Shown here: positions 15,948 through 25,235 of the stretch, piece by piece
Position numbering within the stretch: the first letter of the stretch is position 1
How the letters are laid out: the number at the start of each line of letters is the position of its first letter
NCBI GenBank assembly: GCA_050696075.1
Contig: JBOGUF010000090.1
Coordinates: forward strand, 1-41,487
Reading direction: 5' to 3'
Source of the DNA: JBOGUF01 sp050696075
Lineage (GTDB): Bacteria > Chloroflexota > Chloroflexia > Thermomicrobiales > UBA6265
DNA length: 41,487 bases
Made by a program: the position numbers and the translations under genes
The notes under the pieces: model-generated
The model's database searches: none
Told to the model about the DNA's origin: nothing
What the model saw: only the letters and a program-made list of their open reading frames with translations

Positions 15948-16985
15948 ATGAATCGTGCCCAGGGGTCTCAACGACAGGCCCCTCACAACGACGTGAGGGG
16001 TGGGGGTCACGACGGGGTGATCGAGCGAGAACGGGAATCTTCTGTTGCGTCGGCCGGTGGGGGGAACCGGCTGGCGAGGGGGCCGGTGCGGCTGGTGCGG
16101 ACACCGCTCTGGCTGGGGGCGGAGCGGCGGGGCGTCGAGCTTGGGGCGGACGCCATCGAGACGGGGTTGCGGGCGCGGCCGGCGTCGCCGGTGGCGGAAC
16201 GGTTGCTCCCGTCGATCACGATTCCCGCGCCCGAACCGCACGATGCCGACAGCCGGCTCAATCGCGGGGATTTGACCTTTCTGCCTGAGATCGCGGCGAC
16301 GTGTAGTGGCCTTGCGGATGAGGTTGCGGCAGCGATCGCGCGAGGCGAGCTGCCGGTCGCGCTCGGCGGGGATCACGCGCTGGCTGCCGGCTCGATCACC
16401 GGCGCGGCGACGAGCGCGGAGCGCCTCGGCGTCCTCTGGTTCGACAGCCACGCCGACCTCAACACGCCCGAGTCGAGTCCGAGCGGGCACGTCCACGGCA
16501 TGTCGCTCGCGGCGGTGCTCGGCGTGGGGCCGGCGGCGCTGGTTGACCTGGGGCGACCGGGGCCGAAAGTGGCGCCGGAAGATGTCTGTCTGCTCGGCAC
16601 GCGCGGTCTCGATCCCGGCGAACGGGCGCTGATCGCGGCGCGGGGCGTTTGGATGCTGCCGATGGAGGAGTGGACCGATGCCGGTCTGCTGCCGGGGCTG
16701 GAGGCGGCGCTCGATCACCTGGCGACGCGGGGCGTCGACGCGGTCCATCTCTCCTTCGACGTGGATGTGCTCGATCCGTTGGAATTGCCCGGCACCGGCA
16801 CACCCGTGATCGGCGGACTGACCGTCCGCGAGGCGTCCCGAGTTCTGCGCCGGCTGCGTATCGCCGATCTGCCGTTCGTGGCGGTCGATTGGGTGGAACT
16901 GAACCCGCTGCTTGACCCGACGGGCCGGAGCACGACGGTCGCGGTCTCGCTGCTGGCGACGTTGCTTGGGGAGACGGTGCGGTGA
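15948..16985 (+). CDS. arginase/ureohydrolase family protein
   Basis: Members hydrolyse arginine or related guanidino compounds to urea and an amine at a dimanganese centre. All manganese motifs are present: GGDH (His143), DSHAD (Asp166, His168, Asp170) and SFDVD (Asp271, Asp273). The sequence after the second motif (NTPESSPSGHVHGM) is of the arginase rather than the agmatinase kind, and the gene directly follows argS. The frame opens at ATG 15948 with AAGGGG upstream. However, the first 40 residues are low-complexity and cover a hairpin (15979-15986 with 15993-16000), so the real start may be GTG 16017 or later; conserved sequence begins near residue 47 (VRLVRTPLWLGAERRGVELG). I call it arginase with moderate confidence. 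Confidence 0.88.
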   Translation: MNRAQGSQRQAPHNDVRGGGHDGVIERERESSVASAGGGNRLARGPVRLVRTPLWLGAERRGVELGADAIETGLRARPASPVAERLLPSITIPAPEPHDADSRLNRGDLTFLPEIAATCSGLADEVAAAIARGELPVALGGDHALAAGSITGAATSAERLGVLWFDSHADLNTPESSPSGHVHGMSLAAVLGVGPAALVDLGRPGPKVAPEDVCLLGTRGLDPGERALIAARGVWMLPMEEWTDAGLLPGLEAALDHLATRGVDAVHLSFDVDVLDPLELPGTGTPVIGGLTVREASRVLRRLRIADLPFVAVDWVELNPLLDPTGRSTTVAVSLLATLLGETVR

Positions 16986-17013
16986 GAAGGCATCGCCCAC
17001 TCTGGTCGTTGAT

Positions 17014-17334
17014 TCAGATTCGACCAGATCGCCGTAAGGCATCGACGCGCCGCTCGGCTCGGTCATAGGTGTTTTCGTGCGGACCAACGATGAAGACGAG
17101 GCAGGTTCGCTCGTCGTCGAGAACGACATACACGGCACGATACACGCCGCCGCCTTTTAACGCGAATTCAAGTGAGCGCGTCCCTTTGAGATTGCCGGCC
17201 AATGAATGCCCGCTCGTCGGGTTCTCCTCCAGTCTTTGCAGCACGCGAGTCGCCTGTGCCGTCCATGGACGCAGCCGCATGAGGTCCTTTTCAGCTTGGG
17301 GTGTAAGTTCGACCGTATAGAGCTCATTCGACAT
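17014..17334 (-). CDS. RelE/ParE-type toxin
   Basis: A 106-residue protein with the RelE-superfamily layout: an early ELTPQAEKDLMRL helix, then a beta core with basic and aromatic residues (KGTRSLEFALKGGGVYRAVYVV) and a late FIVGPHENTYDRA strand-helix. RelE members cut mRNA at the ribosome; ParE members hit gyrase. Which of the two applies cannot be told. The ATG at 17334 lies 11 bases inside the upstream antitoxin gene, a layout typical of toxin-antitoxin operons. The longer frame start at 17367 would overlap the antitoxin further and has no ribosome site. Confidence 0.87.
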   Translation of the reverse strand: MSNELYTVELTPQAEKDLMRLRPWTAQATRVLQRLEENPTSGHSLAGNLKGTRSLEFALKGGGVYRAVYVVLDDERTCLVFIVGPHENTYDRAERRVDALRRSGRI

Positions 17335-17581
17335 CGAGATCAATGCGGTTTTCTTCGGCGAAGGCACGCAGCGTTCGTGTACGTCCTGCCTTTCGCTCGG
17401 CTAGTGCGTGCCGCGCGAGGATATCGAAGGGGTTCTCGGCTTTTGCGTAGCGGAGGACGCGGTGCTCCTCGTCGGCCTCGACAAAGAGGGTGTCGCCCGG
17501 CTCGATGTCGAGCTGCTCGCGTAGGTGCCGAGGAATGGTCAGGCGTCCCTTTGGATCGACCTTGACTGAAGACGTGGCCAT
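17324..17581 (-). CDS. AbrB/MazE-type antitoxin
   Basis: An 85-residue protein whose N-terminal 50 residues form a SpoVT-AbrB swapped-hairpin DNA-binding domain (SSVKVDPKGRLTIPRHLREQ, then LDIEPGDTLFVEADEE). The C-terminal tail (NPFDILARHALAERKAGRTR and LRAFAEENRID) is charged and probably wraps the toxin. GGGAG lies upstream of the ATG at 17581. An AbrB-fold antitoxin with a RelE/ParE-fold toxin is a mixed pairing, known for example from PrlF/YhaV-like systems; MazE with MazF is the more common combination. A perfect inverted repeat lies 17 bases upstream of the start and suits autoregulation. Confidence 0.87.
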   Translation of the reverse strand: MATSSVKVDPKGRLTIPRHLREQLDIEPGDTLFVEADEEHRVLRYAKAENPFDILARHALAERKAGRTRTLRAFAEENRIDLDVE

Positions 17582-17598
17582 CTTGTGCTCTCCCGGTC

Positions 17599-17615
17599 CG
17601 TGGGAAAGTCCCACG
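17599..17615 (-). promoter_or_regulatory. candidate operator of the toxin-antitoxin pair
   Basis: CGTGGGA, three bases, TCCCACG: a perfect 7-bp inverted repeat lying 17 bases before the antitoxin ATG. AbrB-fold antitoxins usually bind such palindromes in their own promoter. Confidence 0.6.
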
Positions 17616-17697
17616 CCTGTACTAAACCCCAGCGGTGGACAGCTTCTTGCGAGCGAAGGGGTGCTGTGGTTGGGGATGAGCGAGGGAGCGTGTGGCA

Positions 17698-18387
17698 ATG
17701 ACGGGCTGGTTGAACCGTTCGCGGGAGGCGGAGCGACGGCGCAAGCGGCGGTGGCAGATGCTCGGGTTGCTCTTGCTGGCGCTCGCCGTCGCGCTTTATT
17801 GGATCGACCGCAAGATGACCGGGCGACCCGGTGGGCACCTGGGCGAGTGGATCCCCGTGCCGGTGCCGGGGCGGGACGGGCACCCGGCGGCCGAAGGGAC
17901 GGCGCCAGCGGGCGCGGAGCCGATGGCTGGTGCGAGTGCTGGATCGAGCACAGGCACGGAAGGTGAGGCGGTCGGCGCGGTCGATGTCGCGGAACCGTCG
18001 GCGGAGACAATAACCACCGCACCACCGGTCGAGGCAGCGGAGACCGGGCAAGCGCCGGAGCCCCCCGAATGGCAGGAGGCGCTGGAAGGGCAAGCGCCGG
18101 ACGAAGCAGCATCAACGGAGACTGAAGAAAGCGGCAATGAAGTCATCACAGCGGAGGAACCGGCGACGGGCGGAGAGGAGCCGGACGTGACGCCCTCGAT
18201 TGCCGCCGGGTGGGTAGAGGGCGACGGCACAAACGTCTGCCCCGAGGCTTACCCGATCAAGGGCAACGTCACCTCCCACATCTTCCATCGGCCGGGGGAG
18301 TCGTCGTACGAGGTCACCATCGCGGATATTTGCTTCGCCACCGAGGAGGACGCGCGGTCCGGCGGGTATCGGCCGCGGAAGCGGTAG
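17698..18387 (+). CDS. membrane-anchored protein with C-terminal sunset-type domain
   Basis: The 229-residue protein has a very basic N-terminus (SREAERRRKRRW), one membrane helix at about 21-37, a long acidic linker rich in Ala, Glu, Pro and Thr, and a compact C-terminal domain of about 50 residues. That domain (NVCPEAYPIKGN, then HIFHRPGESSYEVT, then ICFATEEDARSGGYRPRKR) matches my memory of the 'sunset domain', seen at the C-terminus of many exported or membrane proteins in Actinobacteria and Chloroflexota; its function is not established. The topology should place the domain outside the cell. ATG 17698 is preferred with GAGGGAG nine bases before; a GTG two codons earlier is an alternative. 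Its stop overlaps a 9-mer tandem array. Confidence 0.8.
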   Translation: MTGWLNRSREAERRRKRRWQMLGLLLLALAVALYWIDRKMTGRPGGHLGEWIPVPVPGRDGHPAAEGTAPAGAEPMAGASAGSSTGTEGEAVGAVDVAEPSAETITTAPPVEAAETGQAPEPPEWQEALEGQAPDEAASTETEESGNEVITAEEPATGGEEPDVTPSIAAGWVEGDGTNVCPEAYPIKGNVTSHIFHRPGESSYEVTIADICFATEEDARSGGYRPRKR

Positions 18388-18415
18388 GACGGCAAGGACG
18401 GCAAGGACGGCAAGG
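18386..18415 (+). repeat. 9-mer tandem array over a stop codon
   Basis: AGGACGGCA is present three times (18386-18412) and begins a fourth. The TAG stop of the sunset-domain gene (18385-18387) overlaps the first unit. A strong hairpin terminator follows seven bases later. Confidence 0.9.
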
Positions 18416-18421
18416 AGAAGC

Positions 18422-18450
18422 CGAACGCCGGGGTATGACCCCGGCGTTCG
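18422..18450. terminator. bidirectional hairpin terminator between convergent genes
   Basis: A perfect 13-bp stem, with arms 18422-18434 and 18438-18450 and a three-base loop. It stands between genes that converge (stops at 18387 and 18476). U tracts are lacking, as is usual in G+C-rich genomes. Confidence 0.85.
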
Positions 18451-18475
18451 CGTGGAGATCTTCGACCGCGGTCGT

Positions 18476-18628
18476 CTACTTCTTGCTGATCATGCGAACG
18501 ACCTTCGTGCCGCAGACCGGGCACTTGCCCTGCAGGGCATGACGGCCGTTCTTCATGGTGACTTCCTCGGCGTCCTTGATCTCCCGCTTCTCGCGGCACT
18601 TGACACAATACGCTTCTGTCGTCGGCAT
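18476..18628 (-). CDS. small zinc-ribbon protein (DUF5679-like)
   Basis: A 50-residue protein with two Cys pairs, YCVKC (Cys8, Cys11) and CPVC (Cys36, Cys39), which should bind one zinc ion. The central part (EIKDAEEVTMKNGRHALQGK) is the typical spacer, and the short basic tail ends KK. It matches the DUF5679 family, very common in Actinobacteria and Chloroflexota and of unknown role. GGGGAGGAAACGGG upstream of the ATG at 18628 is an excellent ribosome site. The longer frame reaching 18733 is not conserved in style. Confidence 0.9.
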   Translation of the reverse strand: MPTTEAYCVKCREKREIKDAEEVTMKNGRHALQGKCPVCGTKVVRMISKK

Positions 18629-18874
18629 CCCGTTTCCTCCCCTTGGAACTTGCGCGTGCCACCGTTCCCGCGCCGTCGCGGGTCGCCACGGCCGCAACGC
18701 TCCGGCATGATTGCCCGGACTCCCGGTGATCACCGTACGGTCAGAGCAATCAGGACACCAGCTGGGTTCCGAACGCCATGTTAACTGATCGTAGCGCGCT
18801 TAGCTAGGGGGTACGCGCACTTTTTTAGGCCCAAGTTCCGAGATACCGGTTCTCGCGAGGCGGGCAACGGGTGC

Positions 18875-19633
18875 CTACGCGTGATTTCCGTCACTTTCCG
18901 CGGTCACTCCCGGCGGCACGGGTACCCAACGCGCGTGGGCAAAAATCGGGCCAATCTTGACGCCGAGACGCGCGTATGCCGCCGCCGGTACGCCGATGTC
19001 GGCGACGAAGAGGTCGCCGATGACCCCTCGCGCCAAAGGGGTGAGCAGGCCCGTTTTGGGCAGACCAAGCGTGAGGGTCGCGGCGGCGCGGACGCGGGGG
19101 TCGGAGAGGCGGCCGTCGGTGGCCTCCAGGCCGGAGGGCAAATCGACAGCGAGCACGGGCGCGGCGTGATCGTTCGCGGCCGCGATCAGGGCAGCGGTCG
19201 GCCCGCTCGGAGCGCCGGACAGGCTGAACCCAAGCAAGGCGTCGACGATGAGGGCGGCCGGCGGCAGGACGGGCGCGGTCGCCGGCTCGTGGATGGGGAG
19301 GCCGAGTCGCTCGAGAATGGCCAGTTGATGCCCGCCGATCCGCGCCGCGTTCGGCCGCCGCCCGAGCCAGACCTCGACTTCGGCGCCCCAGCCGTGCAGA
19401 TGCCGTGCCGCAACGAGACCATCGCCGCCATTCCCCCCGGAACCGGCCAGAACGACAATCCGCCGTCCGCGCGGATCGTTCGCGAGGAAGCGCTCCCGCG
19501 CAAAGGCGGCAACCGCGAGTCCGGCCAATTCCATAATCTGGAGCACGTCGAGTCCCAGTTCCTCGAACATGATCCGGTCGACCTCGGCCATCTGGGGGCC
19601 GGTGAGGACGGGGATCGGCAGCGGTGGGGTCAT
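18875..19633 (-). CDS. nnrE: NAD(P)H-hydrate epimerase (YjeF N-terminal domain)
   Basis: This enzyme interconverts R- and S-forms of hydrated NAD(P)H, so that the dehydratase partner can repair them. The 252-residue protein is the single YjeF_N Rossmann-like domain: an early QMAEVDRIMFEELGLDVLQIMELAG helix pair, the cofactor loop GSGGNGGDGLVAARHL, IVDALLGFSLSG and VLAVDLPSGLEATDG. In many bacteria it is fused to the dehydratase domain; here that domain is absent, so the partner must be encoded elsewhere. I chose the ATG at 19633 with GGAAAGGATC upstream; the frame extends to 19687 but without support. Its upstream region is shared with the divergent BTAD regulator gene. Confidence 0.92.
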   Translation of the reverse strand: MTPPLPIPVLTGPQMAEVDRIMFEELGLDVLQIMELAGLAVAAFARERFLANDPRGRRIVVLAGSGGNGGDGLVAARHLHGWGAEVEVWLGRRPNAARIGGHQLAILERLGLPIHEPATAPVLPPAALIVDALLGFSLSGAPSGPTAALIAAANDHAAPVLAVDLPSGLEATDGRLSDPRVRAAATLTLGLPKTGLLTPLARGVIGDLFVADIGVPAAAYARLGVKIGPIFAHARWVPVPPGVTAESDGNHA

Positions 19634-19766
19634 CTTGATCCTTTCCTTCGTTGTTCCGTGGGGTGCGCGATCGCGCCCGATGGTCATCGCGAACGCGGAG
19701 GGCGATCGTAACGTTCGCGGCGCATAGCTCGACTACACTCTCGCACGCCAGGGACTCGAAGGGGAA

Positions 19767-22700
19767 ATGACTGTCCCACCCGACGCCCTTGGGGGTGCAG
19801 GAGGCCGCTGATGGTTCATCCGCGCGACGATCCGCGGGAAACGGTTCCCCGCTTGTCGTGCCGGTAGGAACGCCGACCCTCCGTATCCGGCTCCTCGGCG
19901 AGTTCGACGTTCGCCGTGGCGAGGCGCCCTTGCCACCGTTCGAGTCCGCGCGCGCCGAGTCGCTCCTCGCCTACCTTCTTCTCCACCCGGACGCGCCGCG
20001 GTCCCGACAGCATTTGGCGTTCTTGTTGTGGCCCGATTCGACCGAGTCGCAGGCGCGGACGAACCTCCGCCACCTGCTCCACACCCTCCGACGCGCCCTG
20101 CCGGATCCCGATCGGTTCCTCGAGATAACGCCGCGCACGCTCCGGTGGCGGGTGGACGCGCCTTACTGGCTAGACGTGGCGGCCTTTGCGGAGGCGGCCG
20201 CGCGAGCGGAGCGAGAAGCGGCGGACGGCGGCTTCGCCGCGCCGAGGGAAGCAGTTGAGCTGTACACGGGCGATTTGCTCGAGGGGCGCTACGATGAGTG
20301 GCTCCTCGATGAGCGCGAGCGGCTCCGCCAGCACTATCTCGATGCCCTCGCACGCCTGACCGCGCTTTGCGAGGCCAGCGGCGACCATACCCAGGCAATC
20401 CGCTACGCCGAGCGGTTCCTGCGACACGACCCGCTCCGCGAGGAGACGTACCGCCTCCTGATGCGATTACACGACGCACGCGGCGACCGCGCACGGGCGC
20501 TTCGCGTCTACCACGTCTGCGCGGCGACCCTGGAGCGCGAGTTGGGTGTCGAGCCATCGGCGCGGACGCGAGAGACCTACGAGGCGCTGTTGTCGCCGAC
20601 GGGGGAACCGGCGGTCATCGAGGATCGGGCCGGACGCATCGCCGGTCCGCCGCTCGTGGGGCGCGCGCCCGAGCGGGCCCGCCTGACGACCCTCTGGCGC
20701 ACGGCCGAGGGCGGCCGGGCCCAGCTCGCCCTGGTGACCGGCGAGCCCGGCATCGGCAAGACGCGGCTCGTCGAGGAGTTCCGCTCGTGGTGCGCGCATC
20801 GCGGCGCCGTAACTGCCAACGCGCGCTCCTACTCCGCTGAGGGCGCGCTCGCCTATGGCCCGGTCGTGGAATGGCTTCGCTCGGAGGCGATCAAACCGCG
20901 CCTCGATCGGCTCGACCGGGCGCGCCTGAGTGAACTGGCGCGTCTGCTCCCGGAACTCCTCGCTGAGGTGCCCGGCCTCGCCCACCCGGAGCCGCTGCCC
21001 GAGCGCGACCAGCGGCAGCGGCTGTTCGACGCCCTCGCCCGGGCAATTCTGGCAACGGGCGGACCGCTCCTGTTGATTGCCGACGACCTCCAATGGTGCG
21101 ATCAGAAGACCCTGCAATTCCTCCACTACCTGCTGCGCGTCGAATCGGGCGCTCCTCTGCTCGTGGCGGCGACGGCCCGACGCGAGGAGATCGATCACCG
21201 GCATCCCCTCAACGACCTCTTGGCCGGGGTGCAGGCGTTGGACCGATTGACGGAGATCCCGATCGGGCGGCTTTCCCGAGCGGAGACGGCCGCGCTCGCC
21301 GAGCGGCTGACTGGGCGCCAGTTCGCGGAGCCAGGCGTGGACCAGCTCTTCCGCGAGACCGAGGGGAACCCGCTCTTCGTGGTCGAGTCGCTGCGCGCCG
21401 GGTGGACGAGCGGCCGGCCTGAACGCGGTTGGCTGAGTCCGAAAGTGCAGACGGTGATCGAATCCCGCCTCGCCCAGTTGTCGGACTCGGCCCGGGATCT
21501 GGTCGGCGTCGCCGCGACGATCGGCCGGGAGTTCACGGCCGATGTGCTCGCGCACGCGAGCGATGGCGACGCGGATACGCTCGTTCGCGGGTTGGACGAG
21601 CTATGGCGGCGGCGCATCGTTCGTGAGCAGGGCACAGACGCGTACGACTTCAGCCACGACAAGATCCGTGAGGTTGCCTACCTCGCCTTGAGCCCCGCCC
21701 GGCGCCGCCGAAACCACCTCCACGTCGCGCTCGCGTTGGAGCGGTTGCACCCTCACGACCCTGGACCACTCAGCGGGCAGATGGCCGCTCAATTCGAGCA
21801 GGCCGGCGCGGTCGACCAGGCCGTGACGTCGTACGTGCGCGCGGCGGAGGCCGCACAGCACCTGCATGCCAATGGCGAGGCAATTCGCCTTTGGGACCGC
21901 GCGCTCGACCTCCTCCGCACGCTGCCGGAGACCCCCGAGCGTCAGGCGCGAGAGCTGGCCGTCCTCTCCGCGCTCCCGGCCCCGCTCGGGTCGGTCGAGG
22001 GATTCGCGTCTGAGCGCCTTGCCGAGGTGTACCGGCGCGCGCTCGACGTCGCGCGTACGCTCGGGGTCGAACCGACGCCACCGCTCCTCCGCTCCTTGGC
22101 GGTCGCAAGCCTTTCCCACGCCGACTTCGAGGCGGCGCGGCGGTTCGGTGAGCAGATCCACGCGCGCGGCAGGCGCGACGCCGACAGCGTCTTGGTCGTG
22201 GAGGGCGAGTACGTGCTCGGGATCGCCGCGTTCTGGAGCGGCGAGTTCGAGGTCGCCCGTGGCCACTTCGAGTCCGCCGTCGCGCGTTACCGCCCTGAAC
22301 ATAGCCGCACGCACCTCGTCCGCTACGGCTTTGACCCCAAGGTCATCTGCCTCAGCCGTCTCGGGAACACACTTTGGTTCCTGGGCCGCCCGGCAGCGGC
22401 ATGCCGGGCGCGCGATGCGGCGCTCGCGCTGGCCGACGAGATCGGGCATCCGGTCAGCCGGGCGATTGCCCTCGTCTTCGCCGCCATGCTGTCGCTCGAG
22501 ATGGGCGACTACGCGCGCCTTCGCGCGGACGCCGCGGCGCTCGCCGCCGAGCGCGAAGAGCGGGCGGGCATGCAATCGCGGATCTCCGCCGAGTCGCTCG
22601 CCGGCTTTCTCGACGGCCGGGAGGGAATCGGCATCGCCCGCATCCGGCGCGCCCTCGACGACGTGCACGGGTTGGATCACGCGCCCGGGATGCGCGCCTA

Positions 22701-23095
22701 TCTCGCGCGAGTGCTCCTCGAGGCCCGCGCGGCGGCCGGAAATCCCCGGGAAGGGCTGGCCGCGGTCGATTTGACCCTCCAACTGGGCGGCGCCGCACGC
22801 ATCTGCGAGGTGGATGCCCACCGGCTGCGCGGGGAGTTCCTCGCGGCGCTCGGCGCCCCAGCGCAGGAGATCGAGACCGAATTTGCGCGCGCGCTCGACG
22901 TGGCGCGTCGCCAGGGAGCGATCGCGCTCGATGCCGCGGGCGGCATCGAGTCTTCTCCGCTGGCGGGTGGAGCACGGCGACGACGCGGGGGCGAGCGAGG
23001 CGCGCGCGCTGCTGGCGGCGGTCATCGCCAGCCTTCCTGAAACGCGCGGGATTCAGCTTCCGCCCGAGGTCGCCGAGATGCCCGATCGCGGCTGA
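19767..23095 (+). pseudogene. BTAD/SARP-type regulator with AAA ATPase, two apparent frameshifts
   Basis: The uninterrupted frame runs from TTG 19789 to 23040. It encodes a winged-helix start (LRIRLLGEFDVRRGEAPLP), a BTAD domain (to about residue 260), an ATPase with P-loop GEPGIGKTR (Lys324) and Walker B LLLIADDLQWCD, and helical TPR-like repeats. Both ends look shifted. An ATG at 19767 with AAGGGGAA upstream would join the frame if one G were removed from the five Gs at 19791-19795. Near the 3' end, removing one G from 22938-22940 continues the natural helical ending (ASSLLRWRVEHGDD to LPPEVAEMPDRG) to a stop at 23095, whereas the actual frame turns into Arg/Gly-rich nonsense. This is either a young pseudogene or homopolymer error in the assembly. 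The protein probably regulated the following genes, which are also damaged. Confidence 0.75.
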
Positions 23096-23212
23096 ACCGC
23101 GCACCCCTCTGCCCATTCGTCCAAGAAACGCTCCGTGGAACGCTTGCGGAATGCCTAACCGCCGATGATGCGGTCGGACATCGTTGGCCTCGACGCGAGA
23201 AGGCGAAGGGGA

Positions 23213-23482
23213 ATGGCAATCGAGACGTCGACAACCGACGGTCACGGGCGTCGGCCGGCGAGACCGCGCTCCCATCTCTTCGCCGTCCGCCTCTGGACGG
23301 AGGAGGTGGCCGGCGGGGCGGAGTTCCGCGGGAGTGTGCGGGACGTCGTCAGCGGAGCGTTTCGCGGATTCCGGGACTGGTCGGACCTGGCTGCATTCAT
23401 GATCGCGCGGATGGAAGAAGACGAGGACGCCCAGGCGGGCAGTGCGAAAGGAGCAACGGTATGGCCATCGGAGAAGCGATGA
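23213..23482 (+). CDS. small conserved hypothetical protein
   Basis: An 89-residue protein with a basic start and a compact core, SHLFAVRLWTEEVAGGAEFRG then VRDVVSGAFRGFRDWSDLAAFMIARME. I have the impression of a family of short proteins with this 'F-V-R-W ... G-x-V-x-x-V-x-S-G ... F-R-D-W' layout in Chloroflexota, often near large regulators, but I cannot name it or give a function. ATG 23213 follows GAGAAGG and AAGGGG. The frame opens at 23165 without a ribosome site. It overlaps the start of the FAD-oxidase pseudogene by 22 bases, so the two were probably co-translated. Confidence 0.65.
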   Translation: MAIETSTTDGHGRRPARPRSHLFAVRLWTEEVAGGAEFRGSVRDVVSGAFRGFRDWSDLAAFMIARMEEDEDAQAGSAKGATVWPSEKR

Positions 23483-24688
23483 TAACCGCGGCGCCGCCCG
23501 CGGCGGTCAACGGGCTACGCACGCGATTTCGCGGCGCGCTGCTGCGGCCGGGCGAAGAGGGCTACGACGAGGCGCGCCGGATTTGGAACGGCGCCATCGA
23601 CCGGCGTCCGGCGCTCATCGCCCGCTGCGCGGGCGCGGACGACGTCGCTGAGGCCGTCCGGTTCGCGCGGGAACACGAGATGCTCGTCTCAGTCCGTGGC
23701 GGCGGGCACGCGGTCGCCGGGCATGCCGTCTGTGACGGCGGGCTGATGATCGACCTCTCGCTGATGAAGGCAGTCCGGGCTGATCCGGCGGCGCGCACGG
23801 CGCGAGCGGCCGGCGGCTGCTCTGGAGCGAGTTCGACCGCGCCACGCAGCCGGTCGGGCTCGCCACCACGGGCGGGATCATCAGCCACACCGGAATCGGC
23901 GGCCTGACGCTCGGCGGCGGGCTGGGCCACCTGATGCGCAAGCATGGCCTGACCGTGGATAACCTGCTTTCAGTCGACCTCGTGAACGCCGACAGCGAGC
24001 GGCTGCACGTCGACGCCGAGACCGAACCGGAGCTCTTCTGGGGGCTGTGCGGCGGGGGAGGCAACTTCGGGATCGCTACCGCCCTCGAGTACCAACTCCA
24101 TCCAGTGGGGCCGATCGTGCTCGGCGGGCCGATCTTCTGGCCGCTCGGTGATGCGGTGAAAGTGTTGCGGGTCCTCCGCGATTACGCGCCCGAGGCGCCC
24201 GACGAGCTTGGGATCACCTTGGCGATGATGCTCGCCCCGCCGATGCCGTTCCTGCCGCCGGAACAATACGGCAAGCCGGTGGTGGGATTGGTGCTCGTCT
24301 GGGCCGGTGACCTGGCCGAGGGCGCACAAGCGATCGCGCCCCTGCGCGCGATCGGCGCCCCGCTCGCCGAGTTGGTGCGCCCGGTGCCGTACGTCGCGCT
24401 TCAATCCATGCTCGACGGTGGCGCGCCGCATGGCCGGCACTACTACTGGAAGTCACACCGCCTTCCGACTCCGGCGGGGCTCGCCACGTCGCCTGGGTCC
24501 GCGAGGGGTGGGAGGCGTTGCGCCCGCACAGCGTGGGCGTCTACGCGAACTTCCTCTCGGATGAGGGTGTTGAGGGCGTCGAGACCGCCTACGGCCAGCG
24601 CCTGCAGCGGCTGACCGCGCTCAAGGATCGCTACGACCCGACGAACGTAGTCTGGGCGAGTGCCCGCCTCGTCGAGAAGGAGAACCCG
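23461..24688 (+). pseudogene. FAD-linked oxidase (berberine-bridge-like), frameshifted and internally deleted
   Basis: The intact family uses covalently bound FAD to oxidise a substrate. The start is fine (AAAGGAG at 23447-23453, ATG 23461), and the FAD-binding part has RGGGHAVAGHAVCDGG with the histidine that carries the flavin. Near 23808-23825 the frame shifts by one: LLWSEFDRATQPVGL continues in the neighbouring frame with GGIISHTGIGGLTLGGGLGHL. It runs to HYYWKSHRLP near 24468, then a second shift leads to ARHVAWVREGWEALRPHSVG and LKDRYDPTNV. Between these two pieces the family normally has several dozen residues that are missing here. The remnant then reads through into the next gene. 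With two shifts and one internal deletion this is a pseudogene rather than a sequencing artefact. Confidence 0.85.
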
Positions 24689-25177
24689 ATGGACGCGAAA
24701 CCAGGGGATCTGACCCTGCTCCAGCACCCCGTCGCCCAGCAGTTGTTGCAGGCGACGATCCCGGTGCGCTTGGCCTACATCGCGCTGGACGGCACGCCGC
24801 GCGTCGTCCCGGCGCAGTTCCACTGGACGGGCGAGGAGGTCGTCGTCAGTTCGTGGCCCGACGACCCCAAAGTGGCGGCGCTCGGGGCGCACCCGCACGT
24901 CGCCCTGACCATCGACACGGTCGAGTCGCCGTTCAAAGTGCTCCAGATCCGGGGGACTGCCGTGGTCACGCTCGTCGACGGCGTGTCGCCCGAAATGGTG
25001 GCGGCCTCCACACGCTATATGGGCCAGGAGGCGGGGCAAGCCTGGGTCCAGCAGGCGGCCCGGCTCTCCCCGCGGATAGCGAGGATCGCGATCCGTCCGA
25101 CCTGGGTCGACGTGCTCGATTTCGAGACCCGCTTGCCCGGTGGGATGGTGCGACGGATGGGCAGCCCGCGGGTGTGA
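24689..25177 (+). CDS. pyridoxamine 5'-phosphate oxidase family (PPOX, F420/FMN type) protein
   Basis: A 162-residue split-barrel flavin- or F420-binding protein. The recognisable parts are the first strand and loop (HPVAQQLLQATIPVRLAYIA), DGTPRVVPAQFHWTGEEVVV, DPKVAALGAHPHVALTID and the late IAIRPTWVDVLDFETR. Members reduce small compounds or bind heme or flavin; the substrate is unknown. AAGGAG lies six bases before ATG 24689. The frame is also open upstream, because the tail of the damaged FAD-oxidase gene reads into it, but the ribosome site and the domain border favour a separate gene. It appears intact between two pseudogenes. Confidence 0.85.
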   Translation: MDAKPGDLTLLQHPVAQQLLQATIPVRLAYIALDGTPRVVPAQFHWTGEEVVVSSWPDDPKVAALGAHPHVALTIDTVESPFKVLQIRGTAVVTLVDGVSPEMVAASTRYMGQEAGQAWVQQAARLSPRIARIAIRPTWVDVLDFETRLPGGMVRRMGSPRV

Positions 25178-25235
25178 GACCCCGCTTGCAGGGCTTGACC
25201 GCCGCCTGGCGACCAACTTTCGAAAGGAGTTCACG

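Noticed and set aside
15765..17138. Minus-strand frame of 457 codons opposite the arginase gene
   Set aside because: Arg/Pro/His-rich shadow frame; the arginase has all metal motifs.
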